A DNA stretch of 64,000 nucleotides from Ophthalmolycus amberensis (lineage: Eukaryota > Chordata > Actinopteri > Perciformes > Zoarcidae): NCBI GenBank assembly GCA_024529925.1, contig JAFEUB010000803.1:186001-250000 (forward strand), in the 5' to 3' direction. The notes under the pieces were generated by a model. That model was not told the origin of the DNA. It did no database searches and saw nothing but the letters and a program-made list of their open reading frames with translations. Position 1 is the first letter of the stretch, and every line of letters begins with the position of its first letter. Position numbers and translations under genes: made by a program. Positions 12,139-22,945 of this stretch are shown here, in pieces.

Positions 12139-12250
12139 TACCTTTCAGAGAGCTGCATAACACGCTGGCCGCGGTAACCGTGTCGCTCCTCGGGGTTACT
12201 TTCACTAATGTGTTTGTCAAGTGTCACAAATCAGTTAGCAACTCGTCGTT
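12139..12250 (-). promoter_or_regulatory. smg1: probable smg1 5' UTR and promoter
   Basis: The stretch just upstream of the smg1 start codon is richer in CpG than its neighbours and has no TATA box at a suitable distance, as is usual for a housekeeping gene. The transcription start cannot be placed from sequence alone. Mobile-element sequence (a LINE 3' tail of GAA units on the minus strand) starts at about 12262, so the promoter is bounded within roughly 120 bp upstream of the ATG unless it also uses the element or the 5' part of intron 1. Confidence 0.45.
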
Positions 12251-12261
12251 ATGGCTAGCTT

Positions 12262-13390
12262 ATGGTAGTGTTTGTTCTTCTTCTTCTACGTTTGACGGTG
12301 GTTGGCATCCTTGACGTTGCATTACTGCCATCTTCTGGAGTTAACCTTTACGCTGGTTCATTATTGTGTTCTTATTTTTCTTCTTCTTCTGCTGCTGCTT
12401 CTGCCGCCTCGTCTTCTTCTTCTTTAACTATAATTGCGGTTGGCAAACAGCTTTCGGGTGCATTACCGCCACCCTCTAATCTGGAGCGTGGAGCTACCCT
12501 CTTCACATTTACAACCTTTTTACACTTATTTACCATTTTATCAATATGTACACTCTGGGTGAGCCTAGCATCGAAACACATTCTTAAAAATGTTAACGAG
12601 TCTATTCAGCTCCTTGGCATATTAATACCTTTGGACCTCTGCTACAGTTTTCTTTCTTGAATTAAAATCCCCATTCCAAGGACCACTGTTCAACTCTTTT
12701 AATTGTTTCCGGCATCGATTTTACAACATATTCCGCATTCCTACCTCCTTTCCACAATCCCCATCATCTGCGAACAAAGATCTCCCTACCTTGTTCAATA
12801 TTATTATATACACTTCGTTTTGTTTAATGGCGGGTGGCATCTATTGTTAAAGGTGCATTATCGCAGTATGCTGGAGTGTGAGGCAGCGTTCCCCATTTCC
12901 TATGGAACTAGCATCAAAACAAATAAAACAGCCAAAAAAATCTTTTATCAATCCAGTTTCTTTACAAAACTCAAACAAGGCTTTATACTTTCCTCCCTCA
13001 ATGCTGAGTCAATTCAATAGTCACACCCCACAATTCTTTACTTCATTCTTTAGCTTTTCACTGTGTTTCATACATCTGGCAGTGACAGATAACCTGTTCA
13101 ACCGTTTCTTCTACACCACATTCACACAGACCTGATGAATGTGTTCAACCCTCTGTGCTCTAACCTCAGACTTGATACGATCGTATATGCGCTCATCCTC
13201 CCACATATTGCTTTATTTCATATAGATGACTCCCTTTGTTTCCTTCATACCAATGCTTTGCAGGTAGTCATGTTTCTACGTATTACTGCTTTGGCTTCGG
13301 CTTTACTCAAAGCTACATCCATGATTGTGTCCTGTTTCAGAGCTCGTTGAGCTAGAGAACCCATAATGTCAGTCCCTACAAGGCAGCTAT
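12262..13390 (-). mobile_element. stacked 3' ends of a Nimb/I-like LINE
   Basis: Read on the minus strand, three blocks each carry the family's 3' signature (GGTAATGCACC or close variants) at about 12330, 12465 and 12860. Two of them end in GAA-rich tails near 12270 and 12370-12420. Upstream, about 13050-13140 encodes a degraded CECGVEETVEQVICHCQMYE, the zinc-knuckle-like segment found just after the RNase H domain in the related copy at 19840-19910. No complete reverse transcriptase is present: these are 5'-truncated insertions placed into or next to one another. Confidence 0.6.
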
Positions 13391-13628
13391 GGATCCACAT
13401 AAACCTGACTGCTGTCTCCATATGATGTCGTCTGAATAGAGACTGATATTACATTACATTACATTACATTACAGTCATTTAGCAGACGCTTTTATCCAAA
13501 GCGACTTACAATAAGTGTATTCAACATATTCAAGAGAACTACTAGTCAAGCATAAACCAGAGCAAAAGTACAGTGCAGAAACAAACGAATACAATAAGTG
13601 CAACAAACTAGTATGAATACAATAAATG

Positions 13629-14899
13629 CTAATAAGTGCTAATACAATACAATAAGTGCTGAGTGGAGGGCTCTGGGTAGTACTTCTTGAAGGGGTGAGT
13701 TTTCAGCCTGCACCGAAAGATGGGCAGCGACTCTGCTGTCCTGACATCAGTGAAGAGCTCATTCCACCACTGTGGGGCCAGGGCAGAAAACAGCCGTGAC
13801 CGGGTCGATCGGCCGCAGGGACCTCTGAGCGACGGGGCAACCAGTCGCCCCGAGGCAACAGAGCGAAGTGGTCGGGCGGGGGTGTAAGGCTTGACCATGG
13901 CCTGGAGATAGGAAGGAGCTGTACCTTTCACTGCCCTGTAGGCTAGCACCAGAGTCTTAAACTGGATGCGAGCTCTTACAGGTAGCCAGTGTAGAGAACG
14001 GAGAAGGGAAGTTGTGGGAGAACTTGGGGCGATTGAACACCAGGCGAGCTGCAGCTTTCTGGACAAGCTCCAGAGGTCTGATGGCCGACGCCGGGGCTCC
14101 GGCAAGTAGTGAGTTGCAGTATTCCAGGCAGGAGATGACAAGAGCCTGGATTAGCACCTGCGCCGTCTCATCAGTGAGGAAGGGGCGAATCCTCCTGATG
14201 TTGTAGAGCAGGAATCTGCAGGAGCGTGTAGTAACCGATGCAATGTTTGCTGAGAATGTGGTCGTCCAGGGTCACACCCAGGTTACTCACAGTCTGAGTT
14301 GGCGTCACCACGGTATCGTCAATGGTGATGGACAGGTCACGGTGCGGGCAACCCTTCCCCAGGAGGAACAGTAGCTCGGTTTTGTCCAGGTTGAGCTTGA
14401 GGTGGTGTGTCGTCATCCACTTCGAGATGTCAGCCAAGCATGCAGCGATGCGTGCCTCCACTTGAGTGTCACCAAGGGGAAATGACAAGACCAGCTGGGT
14501 GTCATCGGCATAACAATGGTAAGACAAGTCATGTGAGCGAATAACAGAACCCAGAGATGTTGTGTAGAGTGAGAAGAGAAGGGGGCCCAGGACTGAACCT
14601 TGTGGAACCCCCGTAGTCCACATGCGTGGTTCCGACACGGCCCCCCTCCATGTCACCTGGTAGGATCAACCTGTCAGGTAGGATGCAAACAGGGAGAGTG
14701 CAGAGCCTGAGACGCCCATCCCCTCGAGGGTGGAGAGGAGGATCTGGTGGTTCACAGTGTCAAACGCCGCAGAAAGGTCCAGGAGAATCAGGACAGAGGA
14801 GAGAGAGTTCGCTCTCGCGGCATGAAGCGACTCTGTCACCGCAAGGAGGGCTATCTCTGTCGAGTGACCCACTTTGAACCCGGACTGGTGGGGGTCCAA
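13629..14899 (-). pseudogene. L2-like reverse transcriptase, frameshifted
   Basis: This is the coding part of the LINE's reverse transcriptase and C-terminal region. Open segments 14899-14666, 14656-14171 and 14141-13629 lie in different frames. Visible motifs are QSGFKVGHSTEIAL, DLSAAFDTVNHQILL, VPQGSVLGPLLFSLY, YADDTQL and LNLDKTELL, then LHWLPVRARIQFKTL and ALAPQWWNEL. It is a remnant of the RT that copies LINE RNA at a nicked target. It is not a host gene. Confidence 0.8.
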
Positions 14900-15925
14900 G
14901 AGGCTGTTCTGGTGGAGATAGGAAGACAGTTGATTAAAGACAGCACATTCAAGTGTTTTGGATAGAAAGGGTAGAAGAGAAACCGGTCTGAAGTTCTTGA
15001 CATCAGAGGGGTCAAATGATGGTTTCTTCAGAAGGGGAGTGACTCTGGCAGTCTTGAAAGCTGTGGGAAAGCATCCTGAAACAAGAGATGTGTTGATGAG
15101 GTGGGTGAGGAAAGGAAGGAGTTCAATCGCAATAGACTGAAGAAGAGGGGAGGGGATCGGGTCAAGGAAGCACGTGGTGGGGCGGTTAGATGTAACAAGG
15201 TTGAGGACCTCGTTGGAGAGGGGCGCAAGATAGTGTAAAATGGGGCATGGAGAGGGGAGGGGGAGCTGTGGGGGAAGAGCTGGAGAGGGTAGAGAGGGAG
15301 AGGGTGGACAGTGGGGCTGAGAGAAGGAGGATCTGATATCGTCAAAGAAGTTGGCGAAATCATCAGGGAGAAGGGAGGATAGGAGGAAGGGGGTGGGGGT
15401 TGGAGGAGTGAAGAGAAAATTTCGAAGAGTCTTTTAGTATTGGAAGCAGAGGTTAGGATTTTAGAGCGGAAGAAAGCAGCTTTAGCAGTAGATAGAGAGG
15501 AGGAAAAAGTGGAAAGAAGAGCTTGGAAGTTAAGAAGGTCCTCCGGGAGTTTGCCTTTTCTCCATTTACGCTAAGCCTCTCTTCCGTCTGTCAGTATGAA
15601 CTGAGTCCGACAGCCATGGGGCAGGTGGGGTTGGCCGTGCAGGCTTGAAGGTGAAGGGACAGAGGTTGTCCAAAGAAGAGAAAAGGGTGCAGAGGAGAAG
15701 ATGAGTGGCAGTATCAGGGGATAGGAGAGAGAAGGATTCAGGGTCAGGGAGAGCAGAGGTAACAGAAGAGGAAAGATCAGAGGGAGCGGAGATGACTACA
15801 GGTAGAAACCATGTGGGTAGGTGGAGGAAGTAAGGGGGGAGAGGAGAGGGAGTAGGACATGAAATAGTGGTCAGAGAGCTGGAGGGGAGTGACGGAGAGG
15901 TTAGTAGGGCAGTGTCTAGTGAAGA

Positions 15926-16383
15926 TTAGATCCAGCTGGTTGCCGGCTTGTGGGTAGGAGGAGAAGAGGAGTGGTAAAGGTCAAAGGATGAGAGGAAGGA
16001 AAGAAGAGATTCTAACTTATCAGTCTGGATGTTGAAGTCACCGAGCAGGATGAGTGCGGTGCCATCGTCATGGAAGTGCGAGACTAATGTGTCTAGCTCT
16101 TCCAGGAACTCACCAAGGGGGCCTGGTGGGCGATACACAACAGCAATGGTGAGCTTGACTGGATAGGTGAAAGTAACAGCATGAAATTCGAAAGAGGACA
16201 GGGAGAACTGTGGAACAGAGACAAGAGAGTATTTCCATTTTGGGGTAATGAACAGGCCAGTACCACCACCTTGCCTCGCAGCTCTGGGAGTGTGAGAGAA
16301 AGAGTACACAGAGCTGCAGGTGTGGTGGTGTTTTCTGGTGTGATCCAGGTCTCAGTTAGAGCAAGAAAGTTGAGGGAGAGCAA
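15926..16383 (-). pseudogene. L2-like LINE endonuclease domain, frameshifted
   Basis: Two overlapping frames give NFLALTETWITPENT and GTGLFITPKWKYS, then IAVVYRPPGPLGEFLEELD and ALILLGDFNIQTD. These are the EEP-type endonuclease motifs of L2/CR1 LINEs. The region between here and the RT (14900-15925) is LINE-derived but too degraded to read as one frame. Confidence 0.75.
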
Positions 16384-16771
16384 GGAAGCATAGCCTGAGA
16401 TGAACTCAGTTCCAAAGCCCCCCCGCTACCACTCGCTCGCCATGAGCTGAGAGAGTAGGATAGATGAGATTAGTGGGGTCACGGTACCTAGGAGTGACCC
16501 AATGTCTACGTGACCACCGGGCAGAGGAACGGACAGAAATATATCTGATCTGTTTTGGAACGACATGGATTGTAATGATACCAGCGCTGACAATAGGTAC
16601 ATCCCAAGTCCCTGGCCCAATCCCAATGTCCCCCCTTACGGACTCACAGACTTTGAGGCGCGCTCCCGCGAAGTCCGTGAGGGTTCAGGGCTGTCCCACT
16701 GTCAAATCATCGAGTGTTTGAGTCTCTCGCAGACATTTTGAGCCCTTTATGAAACCTTTCCGTAAGTCAGC

Positions 16772-18003
16772 ATAGGATGCAGTGGCGGCTGGTGGAAAAT
16801 GTTCTAGGTAGGGCCATCCTATCAATTTCAGCAAACATCCCAGTATGATTTAATGCAAAAAAAATGTAAGTATCAAACACGCATTATTACTTGGCAGTTA
16901 AATATTTAACATGTATTCCAACACGAAAACAATCAGTAAATAACACTTATATAATATAATATAACATGTTTATTTGTTGAGATGCCCCTGTGGACCTTGT
17001 TATAGGAGGTAAAGATCAGGAGAAGTAAACATGAAGTGTAATTATGAATACTGATGTTAAATTAAGCTATGATGAGTTTTCACTGTTAATTTAACATCTC
17101 TATTACATGTTGATGCCTCCATGACCAAGTTAAGCAGATGAGACTGAGGACAACTATGTAGAAGAAAAGATGTTCAATTTGTCTAATATGTAGCTTGACA
17201 GAGTTCTCATGTGTGTCCTGGTGTTCTCATGTTTCCTTACCTCCTCATCCCTCACTCCCGTAACTGTCCGTGCTGGATCCGTCCCCGTTGTTTTAAAAAG
17301 CTAAATAAATTATTAGCATGACATCATCCAGCTAACCAAACCTGTCTGGTGTACAGCTAGTACAGAAGCTTCGCATGTACTGCTTCCCTTTCCCGCGAGT
17401 CTGCTGTCTGATTGTGAGGTCAGGCTGATCTGATATCAGCTCGTTGGCTGCAGAATCAGAACCAAAGTTCTCCTCTCAAACGGGTCTTGGAGGAGGAGTG
17501 CTCGCGCTGGCGCTCGCGCGTAGAGACTTCTCCTGACGAGAACGCGCAGCTATGGGCCAGATCGTTCTGGCCCCACGCTGAATCTATTTGAGGGCGCTGA
17601 TTGGCTAAATTGTATGTCACTCATTTATATCTTGAATCAGCAATTGGCTAAACTGCTTCATAGACCCGTCTCTTTTGGGCCAAAACGATGAGGCCCCCCA
17701 AGCTGCGCGTTCTCAGAGTGTCGTGCACACAGACAGAGAGGACGAGCAGAGAGCACACAGGCGGAGAGGACGAGCAGACGAGCACACAGGCGGAGAGGAC
17801 GAGCAGGAAAAGCATATATTTTGCGCAGATATCATATTTTACACACATTACTGGGTACATTCCATAGTTCAAAAACACAAATATTGACAATTTGTATAAT
17901 TTATGATTATTATAATATTCTTTTTTTTTTTTTCTTTTTTGTGTGGCTCATGGTGGGGCCATGCCCCATGGCCCTCTATTGACCAGCCGCCACTGATAGG
18001 ATG
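16772..18003. mobile_element. non-autonomous hAT transposon with ATAGGATG duplication
   Basis: The element spans 16780-17995 with 14-bp terminal inverted repeats CAGTGGCGGCTGGT, and is flanked by an exact 8-bp direct repeat ATAGGATG (16772-16779 and 17996-18003). Eight-base duplications and CAG..CTG ends are diagnostic of hAT transposons. The 1.2-kb interior has no transposase frame. It contains a short tandem block around 17733-17812 with the unit ACACAGGCGGAGAGGACGAG. The perfect duplication suggests a fairly recent insertion. Confidence 0.9.
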
Positions 18004-18189
18004 CAATTAAATGTAGTTTCTTTGGGGGAAATCCATGTTGTTTCAAGAAGATGTTTTCACTTCAACAGAAAATAAATATATATATTTTATTTTTATTTTT
18101 AGTCAATAAAAATAAAATCTTTTATTTCCTAATCACTTGAATTGTGTGTTTTTATGTATGTATTTACATGTATTTATGAAAAGTATAAA

Positions 18190-18530
18190 TCACTTACAAC
18201 TCCAGGGCTTGACAATAAGGATTGCCTGGGGCAGATTTAAATAGTTGGGTTTTGAGTGCAGTTTTGACAGAGGGGAGTGAGTGAATATGTCCGAGGTGCT
18301 GGGGGAGAGAGTTGCAGAGGGAGGGGGCAGCAATGGAGAAGGCCCTGTCCCCCCAGGTCCAGTGCTTGGACCGAGTAAGAGGGGTGGCGAGGTTTGGGTC
18401 GGCAGATTTGAGGCTGCGGGTGGGAGTGTGTCGGTGCACGAGGTCAGAGGGGTAGGACAGGCTAGGTTGCAGCTTTGTAGTGAGGTGAATTTTAAACTTC
18501 TGGATTCTGTGCTGTATGGGGAGCCAGGCA
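18190..18530 (-). pseudogene. L2-like LINE C-terminal fragment
   Basis: Minus-strand translation contains LPIQHRIQKFKIHL, YPSDLVHRHTPTRSLKSAD, TWGDRAFSIAAPSLCNSLPQ and a final ALKTQLFKSAP. This is the usual C-terminal segment after the reverse transcriptase of L2-type LINEs. The fragment is 5' truncated and a different subfamily from the copy at 13449-16640. Confidence 0.75.
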
Positions 18531-18655
18531 GGAAGTGAAGTAATCTGAAACGAGAGGAGAGGTAAGTAACTGAAAATAAAACAGGAAATACTGCTGATAA
18601 AATAAGAAAAAACATAACTCAAGGGACAGGACAAGACATGACAGTGGTGATGAGT
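18525..18655. repeat. interspersed repeat, copy A
   Basis: About 120 bp beginning GGAAGTGAAGTAATCTGAAA and running through GAGAGGAGAGGTAAGTAAC to ACAGGACAAGACATGACA. The same block, with roughly 85-90% agreement by eye, is found at 22815-22945 in the same orientation. It is probably part of an unrecognised fish transposon. Confidence 0.6.
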
Positions 18656-18774
18656 AAGGGTAACTGGTCTTCAAAAATGATGCTTTGTTTTAATTACTTT
18701 GGTTTTTATTCATGTGACTTCTTGAGCACATTTAGAATGAAAATAATATTTATAATATTAACCCAACCATTTAG

Positions 18775-19113
18775 CTGTACCTCCGTGGCCCACGAGATGG
18801 TGCTCTAAGGCCGACCAGTGGGCACCGGCCCAGAAGTGAAAGCAACAGTATCTACCTCCTGTTACTGCCAGCTTGTCACTATGTTAAGAACCTACTAGAA
18901 CTACTGTTATATGCAATCATTGCAACCTGCTGTGATTATGCCTGTGTTTTATCTTTTATGTATTGCTTTAATGTCTTGTTTTAAATCAGTAATGTCTTGT
19001 CTTAATGTTTTTATACATTTCTTTACATTGTTGCTGCTGAACTGACTGATGAGTCGCCAACTCAATTTTGTTGTATATTTTTACGATGACAATAAACATC
19101 CTTATCCTTATTA
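18775..19113 (+). mobile_element. probable LINE 3' end
   Basis: No coding motif is visible. The stretch ends ACGATGACAATAAACATCCT followed by TATCCTTATTA, resembling the AATGACAATAAA-type 3' ends of fish LINEs. I cannot assign the family. Confidence 0.35.
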
Positions 19114-19194
19114 ATTGGTTTGTCAATTATTAAACTATCCTCCAGTACTGACCACAGTAATAGCACCACAGAAAAAAAAGCTCCACAGTTCACT

Positions 19195-19227
<33 letters not shown>

Positions 19228-19240
19228 ACACACACACACA
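19195..19240 (+). repeat. (CA)n microsatellite
   Basis: About 45 bp of CA repeats with two CG interruptions. The neighbouring 19240-19580 shows no recognisable feature. Confidence 0.9.
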
Positions 19241-19584
19241 TTGTTAGGCCAAAAGCAACGTTAGGATTTTTTAAATGACCCGACCTGAGGAAAAACTATA
19301 GCTTTATATACGACCCAACCCTGAAGGGTTCCAACATCAGGTCCAAGCACTGATCTGTCTGTAATTTGTTATATTGCTACAACACTGGTCAGACTTGATA
19401 TCAGCCTACTCAACTTAAACCTAAAACACTCAGCATGGCAACGGCGGAGTGTGCAGATGTAGCACCAGATGTGCTACCACAGACTCCTCTACATTTATGA
19501 CAGAAATACACTCATCAACATCGGAAAAGAAAGTATTGGATTGAGTGCAGCTCATAATATGAGGGCAGCAGATCAACAAACAAC

Positions 19585-22320
19585 AAATTGGTGCATTACC
19601 GCCAACAAGTGGTATTGAGTGTGGATCAGGGAGTCTTACATTATTTAATTAAAAATGTAACTAATTAATACAAACAGGCTCATATTTTCTCAATAATATG
19701 AGTTAGTCTAAGATACTGAAATAGTATTTGATAACACTTACTTCTTTGATTCTTTTACAGAATATCTGTTATATCAAAATGTACTTGTATTTTGCTGAGG
19801 TTTCCAATTAGCGGACTTCTTTCTTGCTCATATTTCTGACATTGCACAATAACATGTTCGACTGTTTCCTCTTGCCCACAATAGTTGCATTTGCCTGCAT
19901 CATGTTTTCCTTCTTTTGGTAGCGTACTGTTTAGCCCAGTGTGTCCAAATCTAAGTCTTGATATCAGTGTTTCCTCTCTCCTGTCCCTTCCTGCTCATCT
20001 CATTTCTCCTCTGAACTTGGTAAAACATCGTCCTTTCCTGTCTTCCTCCCATTGCTTCTGCACCTTTCCTTCAGCCTCTGTTTGATTCTACTTTTGGTTT
20101 GTGATTTACTGAAGCTGACTGCAACATTACTTTATCTGCCATTTCCTTTCCTTTGACACCAATATGTGCTGGTACTCATGGGAATACAACTTGACATCAT
20201 TTGAATTCTGTATAATGTTTGTTGTATTTCTATAAGGATGTCTGGTCCACTGTCTGAACGGCTGTTCTGTAAGCTGACTAATGATGAGCTTGAATCTGAA
20301 CAAATGATTGCTCTCAATGGTCTCGTGTCCTCTAGCCACTGTAGTGCTAACAGTGCTAACATGATAGTGCCTCAGTGATCATTTGAGCTATTTTGACATG
20401 AAATATTCTGGAACAATAACTGCTGCTCCTACCTTGCTTACTAAACTGTTTGTTGCGTCTGTGAAAACCTGGACACAACTGTGGTAACTGTCAAGCCTAC
20501 TGTTGCATCAGGAAGTATCCACGGTGCTATTACTGGCAATAGAACTGTTGGACTGACATTGAATTTAGGTATGTTAAGTTCTGTTGCTTTTTGTGCTACT
20601 GTCCCTCCCTTTTAAAGTTCCCTGTGTTGGATGCTCTTTACTGTGGACCTGTAGATGAGCCCAATAACTCAATGCTAAGTGAGTTCTTCTTCATCCTTGA
20701 GCCACTTCTCCCATTTCCACCTGTAATGCAGCCATGGGGGTTGTTTTAGAGGCACCGGTGCATATTCTCATTGCCTGATATTGGAAATTATCCAATTTTT
20801 GAGAGATGTGCTTGCTGCTGATCTTGCTGCTGATCTATTTATCTATTACGTTGTTAATATGTACAGCCCATGTGACCCTTTCGTCAAACCACAACCCTAA
20901 AAATGTAAAGTGTTTTACTCTCTCCAAATCTTTATTTTATAGTTTTAGTTTTAATTCACTACCAATTTGTCTCCTTGTAAAGAACATTGTCTTATCTACT
21001 GAACATTATAATGTTATTTATAGAATATTATTTATGACCACTCTTCTACCTTCAGAATGGCTCTCTGCAGTTTGTTTACAATGAATTCCACATTCTCCCC
21101 TTCTTCCAAATTGCCCCATCATCTGCAAATAGTGACAATCCCATTTTCTATTTCCCTGAACACATCATTTATCATGATGGAGAATAGTAATGGACTGACT
21201 ATACTACCTTGAGGTGTTTCATTTTCAATACCAACCTTTCCTGAATAGCTCTTTCCTACTCTGCCTTCTATAAATCTTTGTAATATAAAATCCTTTATCC
21301 ATCTACACATTCAACACTTAATACCCAACTTTGACAAAGTCTAATTAATAACCCTTCTCTCCACATCATATAATATTTCTTCTCTATGTCAAAGAAGACC
21401 GCCACAACACTTCCCTTGTTTACCTGCTTTCCTCATTTCATGTTCTAAACTTAAAACTGGATCTAATGGACTTCTCCCTTTCCTGGAACCACTCTGGTAT
21501 TTGGATATATATCCTTTACTTTCTACATAATATGTTAATCTTTCATTTATCATTTTCTCCATTATTTTGCAGGTATGTGATGTCAAAGCTCTTGGTCTGT
21601 AGTTCCCTAGGGTTGTGCAATCTTTACCAGGTTTGTGTGCTGGGACTACAATGGCCTCCATTCAGCTTTGAGGCACTTTCCCACCCTCCCGACATTTTGC
21701 TTTTCTTGAGACATCGGCTCATTATTGGATAATGGTCACTTCCTACTGTTGTACCTCTTATTACCTGCCAGGAGCTAACTCCTGCCAATGAATCAGATGA
21801 TAAAGTAAGGTTTATTGCCCACTCTGTGCCTGTTCTTATGTTAAATCTTGTTCCAGTTATTTTAGCACACTGTTTTTTAGCTCCAAACACTTCTATCACC
21901 ATTCCATCATCATCGTTACTACTACCCCATTATGTGCTATGAGCATTACAATCTCCACGACATATCACTTTCCCTTCTGAACGTACAGCTAATTCATCCA
22001 GGAAATCGATTGAAATTGTCTTACGTGGGTTATTAAAAGTTTGTAATTCCGATAGATCCTTGTCCTGTCCAAACTTCAATCATCACATATTCCAGCTCTG
22101 TTCCTTTCCCCAAAACTTTATGCTGTATTCCTTGTTTTACAAACATGAAACACCCTCCTCCATTACCCCGACTCTATCTCTGCGAATACTATCATATCCT
22201 TTAATACCAAAGTCTAATTCTGCCTTAAGCCAGGTTTCCTGAACACATAATGATTTCTGGTTTCTGTTTTAGGTTTTTAATGAATCTTAAACTCTTGGCC
22301 TAGGCTGGTGTATAGAAAAT
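19585..22320 (-). mobile_element. Nimb/I-like LINE retrotransposon, degraded
   Basis: On the minus strand, in order: an endonuclease with ICRGDCNAHST near 21940 and VIRGTTVGSDHYPI near 21740; a reverse transcriptase with GNYRPRALTSHTCKIMEKMI near 21590, QSGSRKGRSPLDPVL near 21470 and TPQGSIVSPLLFSIMINDVF near 21190; an RNase H remnant with CSDSSSSLVSLQNSRSDS near 20280; then CNYCGQEETVEHVIVQCQKY near 19870; and a 3' UTR with GGTAATGCACC near 19600. An RNase H after the RT places it in the I superfamily, and the combination fits the Nimb clade of fish. Multiple stops and shifts make it inactive. Confidence 0.8.
21119..21661 (-). pseudogene. Nimb/I-like reverse transcriptase fragments
   Basis: Two open stretches, 21661-21389 and 21310-21119, carry RT blocks: PAHKPGKDCTTLGNYRP, KYQSGSRKGRSPLDPVL and GIENETPQGSIVSPLLFSIM. 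They are separated by stops. The catalytic YADD-type motif falls where the frame is lost. Confidence 0.75.
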
Positions 22321-22399
22321 CATAATTCTTGCGGTGCCTACGTTTCCTGAAGGCAACGTGGTTGAGGAAGGTCCTCAGCCTTCTTTGTTATGCTGTCAC

Positions 22400-22760
22400 T
22401 TATGATGACACGCTCCTCTCAGTTTATGCCACGCCCCCCACGCCAGATCAGGGACAAAAGTCTGGAAAAAAAAATTTGAAACTGAAAAAATAAGATTTGA
22501 AAATGTAAAAAATAAAACTTTAAATATCAAAATATATATTAAAGTGAACAATGAAAATAAATATTTTATTCAAAACAATTCCGGAACTGAATCAAAGTTA
22601 TATTTAATCCCAAAACACGTTTCTTTCACTTATTTTTAGTTTGAATATGTTGTATTTTTCAAAGTTCAAGACCAAAATTTTAACTTTCAGTTTCAATTTT
22701 GTTTTTCAAATGTTCAAAACTATTGGCCTGGATTTGGCTCCATAGAGCTGTAGGCGATTA
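22400..22760. repeat. A/T-rich fold-back repeat
   Basis: The stretch contains AAATTTGAAACTGAAAAAA near 22470 and its approximate inverse (ACTTTCAGTTTCAATTTTG) near 22690, enclosing A/T-rich sequence with no coding potential. It looks like a short non-autonomous DNA element, but I could not find target duplications. Confidence 0.4.
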
Positions 22761-22814
22761 GACACAGGTGGGATCAATCAGGGGCGGGGCAGACAATCAG
22801 TGGCGGGAAAACAC

Positions 22815-22945
22815 GCAAAAGCAGGAAGTGAAGTGACCTGAAACAAGAGGAGAGGTAAGGAACACAAAATAAAACAGGAAATAATGATAACTGATAAAAT
22901 ACAGAAAACATTACTTAGAAGACAGGACAACACAGGACATCACAG
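22815..22945. repeat. interspersed repeat, copy B
   Basis: Second copy of the block at 18525-18655, beginning GGAAGTGAAGTGACCTGAAA and ending with GACAGGACAACACAGGACAT. It joins the fold-back repeat on its left through a segment with GGGCGGGGCAGACAATCAG. Confidence 0.6.

Larger units (their letters stand above)
13449..16640 (-). mobile_element. nearly complete L2-like LINE retrotransposon
   Basis: The 3' end (at 13449 on the minus strand) is a TGTAA repeat preceded by GTCGCTTTGGATAAAAGCGT, a hallmark tail of fish L2-like LINEs. Upstream, in order on the minus strand: an apurinic endonuclease with LTETW near 16350 and LLGDFN near 16030; a reverse transcriptase with LLDLSAAFDTVNH near 14780, GVPQGSVLGPLLFSLY near 14600 and the catalytic YADD near 14505; and a C-terminal domain with LRSLHWLPVRARIQFK and the final LKTHPFKKYY near 13680. 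The frame is broken by several shifts and stops, so the copy is dead but fairly young. The 5' border is approximate. Confidence 0.85.

Noticed and set aside
12372..12660. Ser/Ala- or Glu-rich frames
   Set aside because: They translate the CTT/CTG-rich LINE tails in two frames; they are not proteins.
13629..16383. Possible host enzyme with reverse-transcriptase or endonuclease domains
   Set aside because: All motifs, the TGTAA tail and the broken frames show a dead L2-like LINE.
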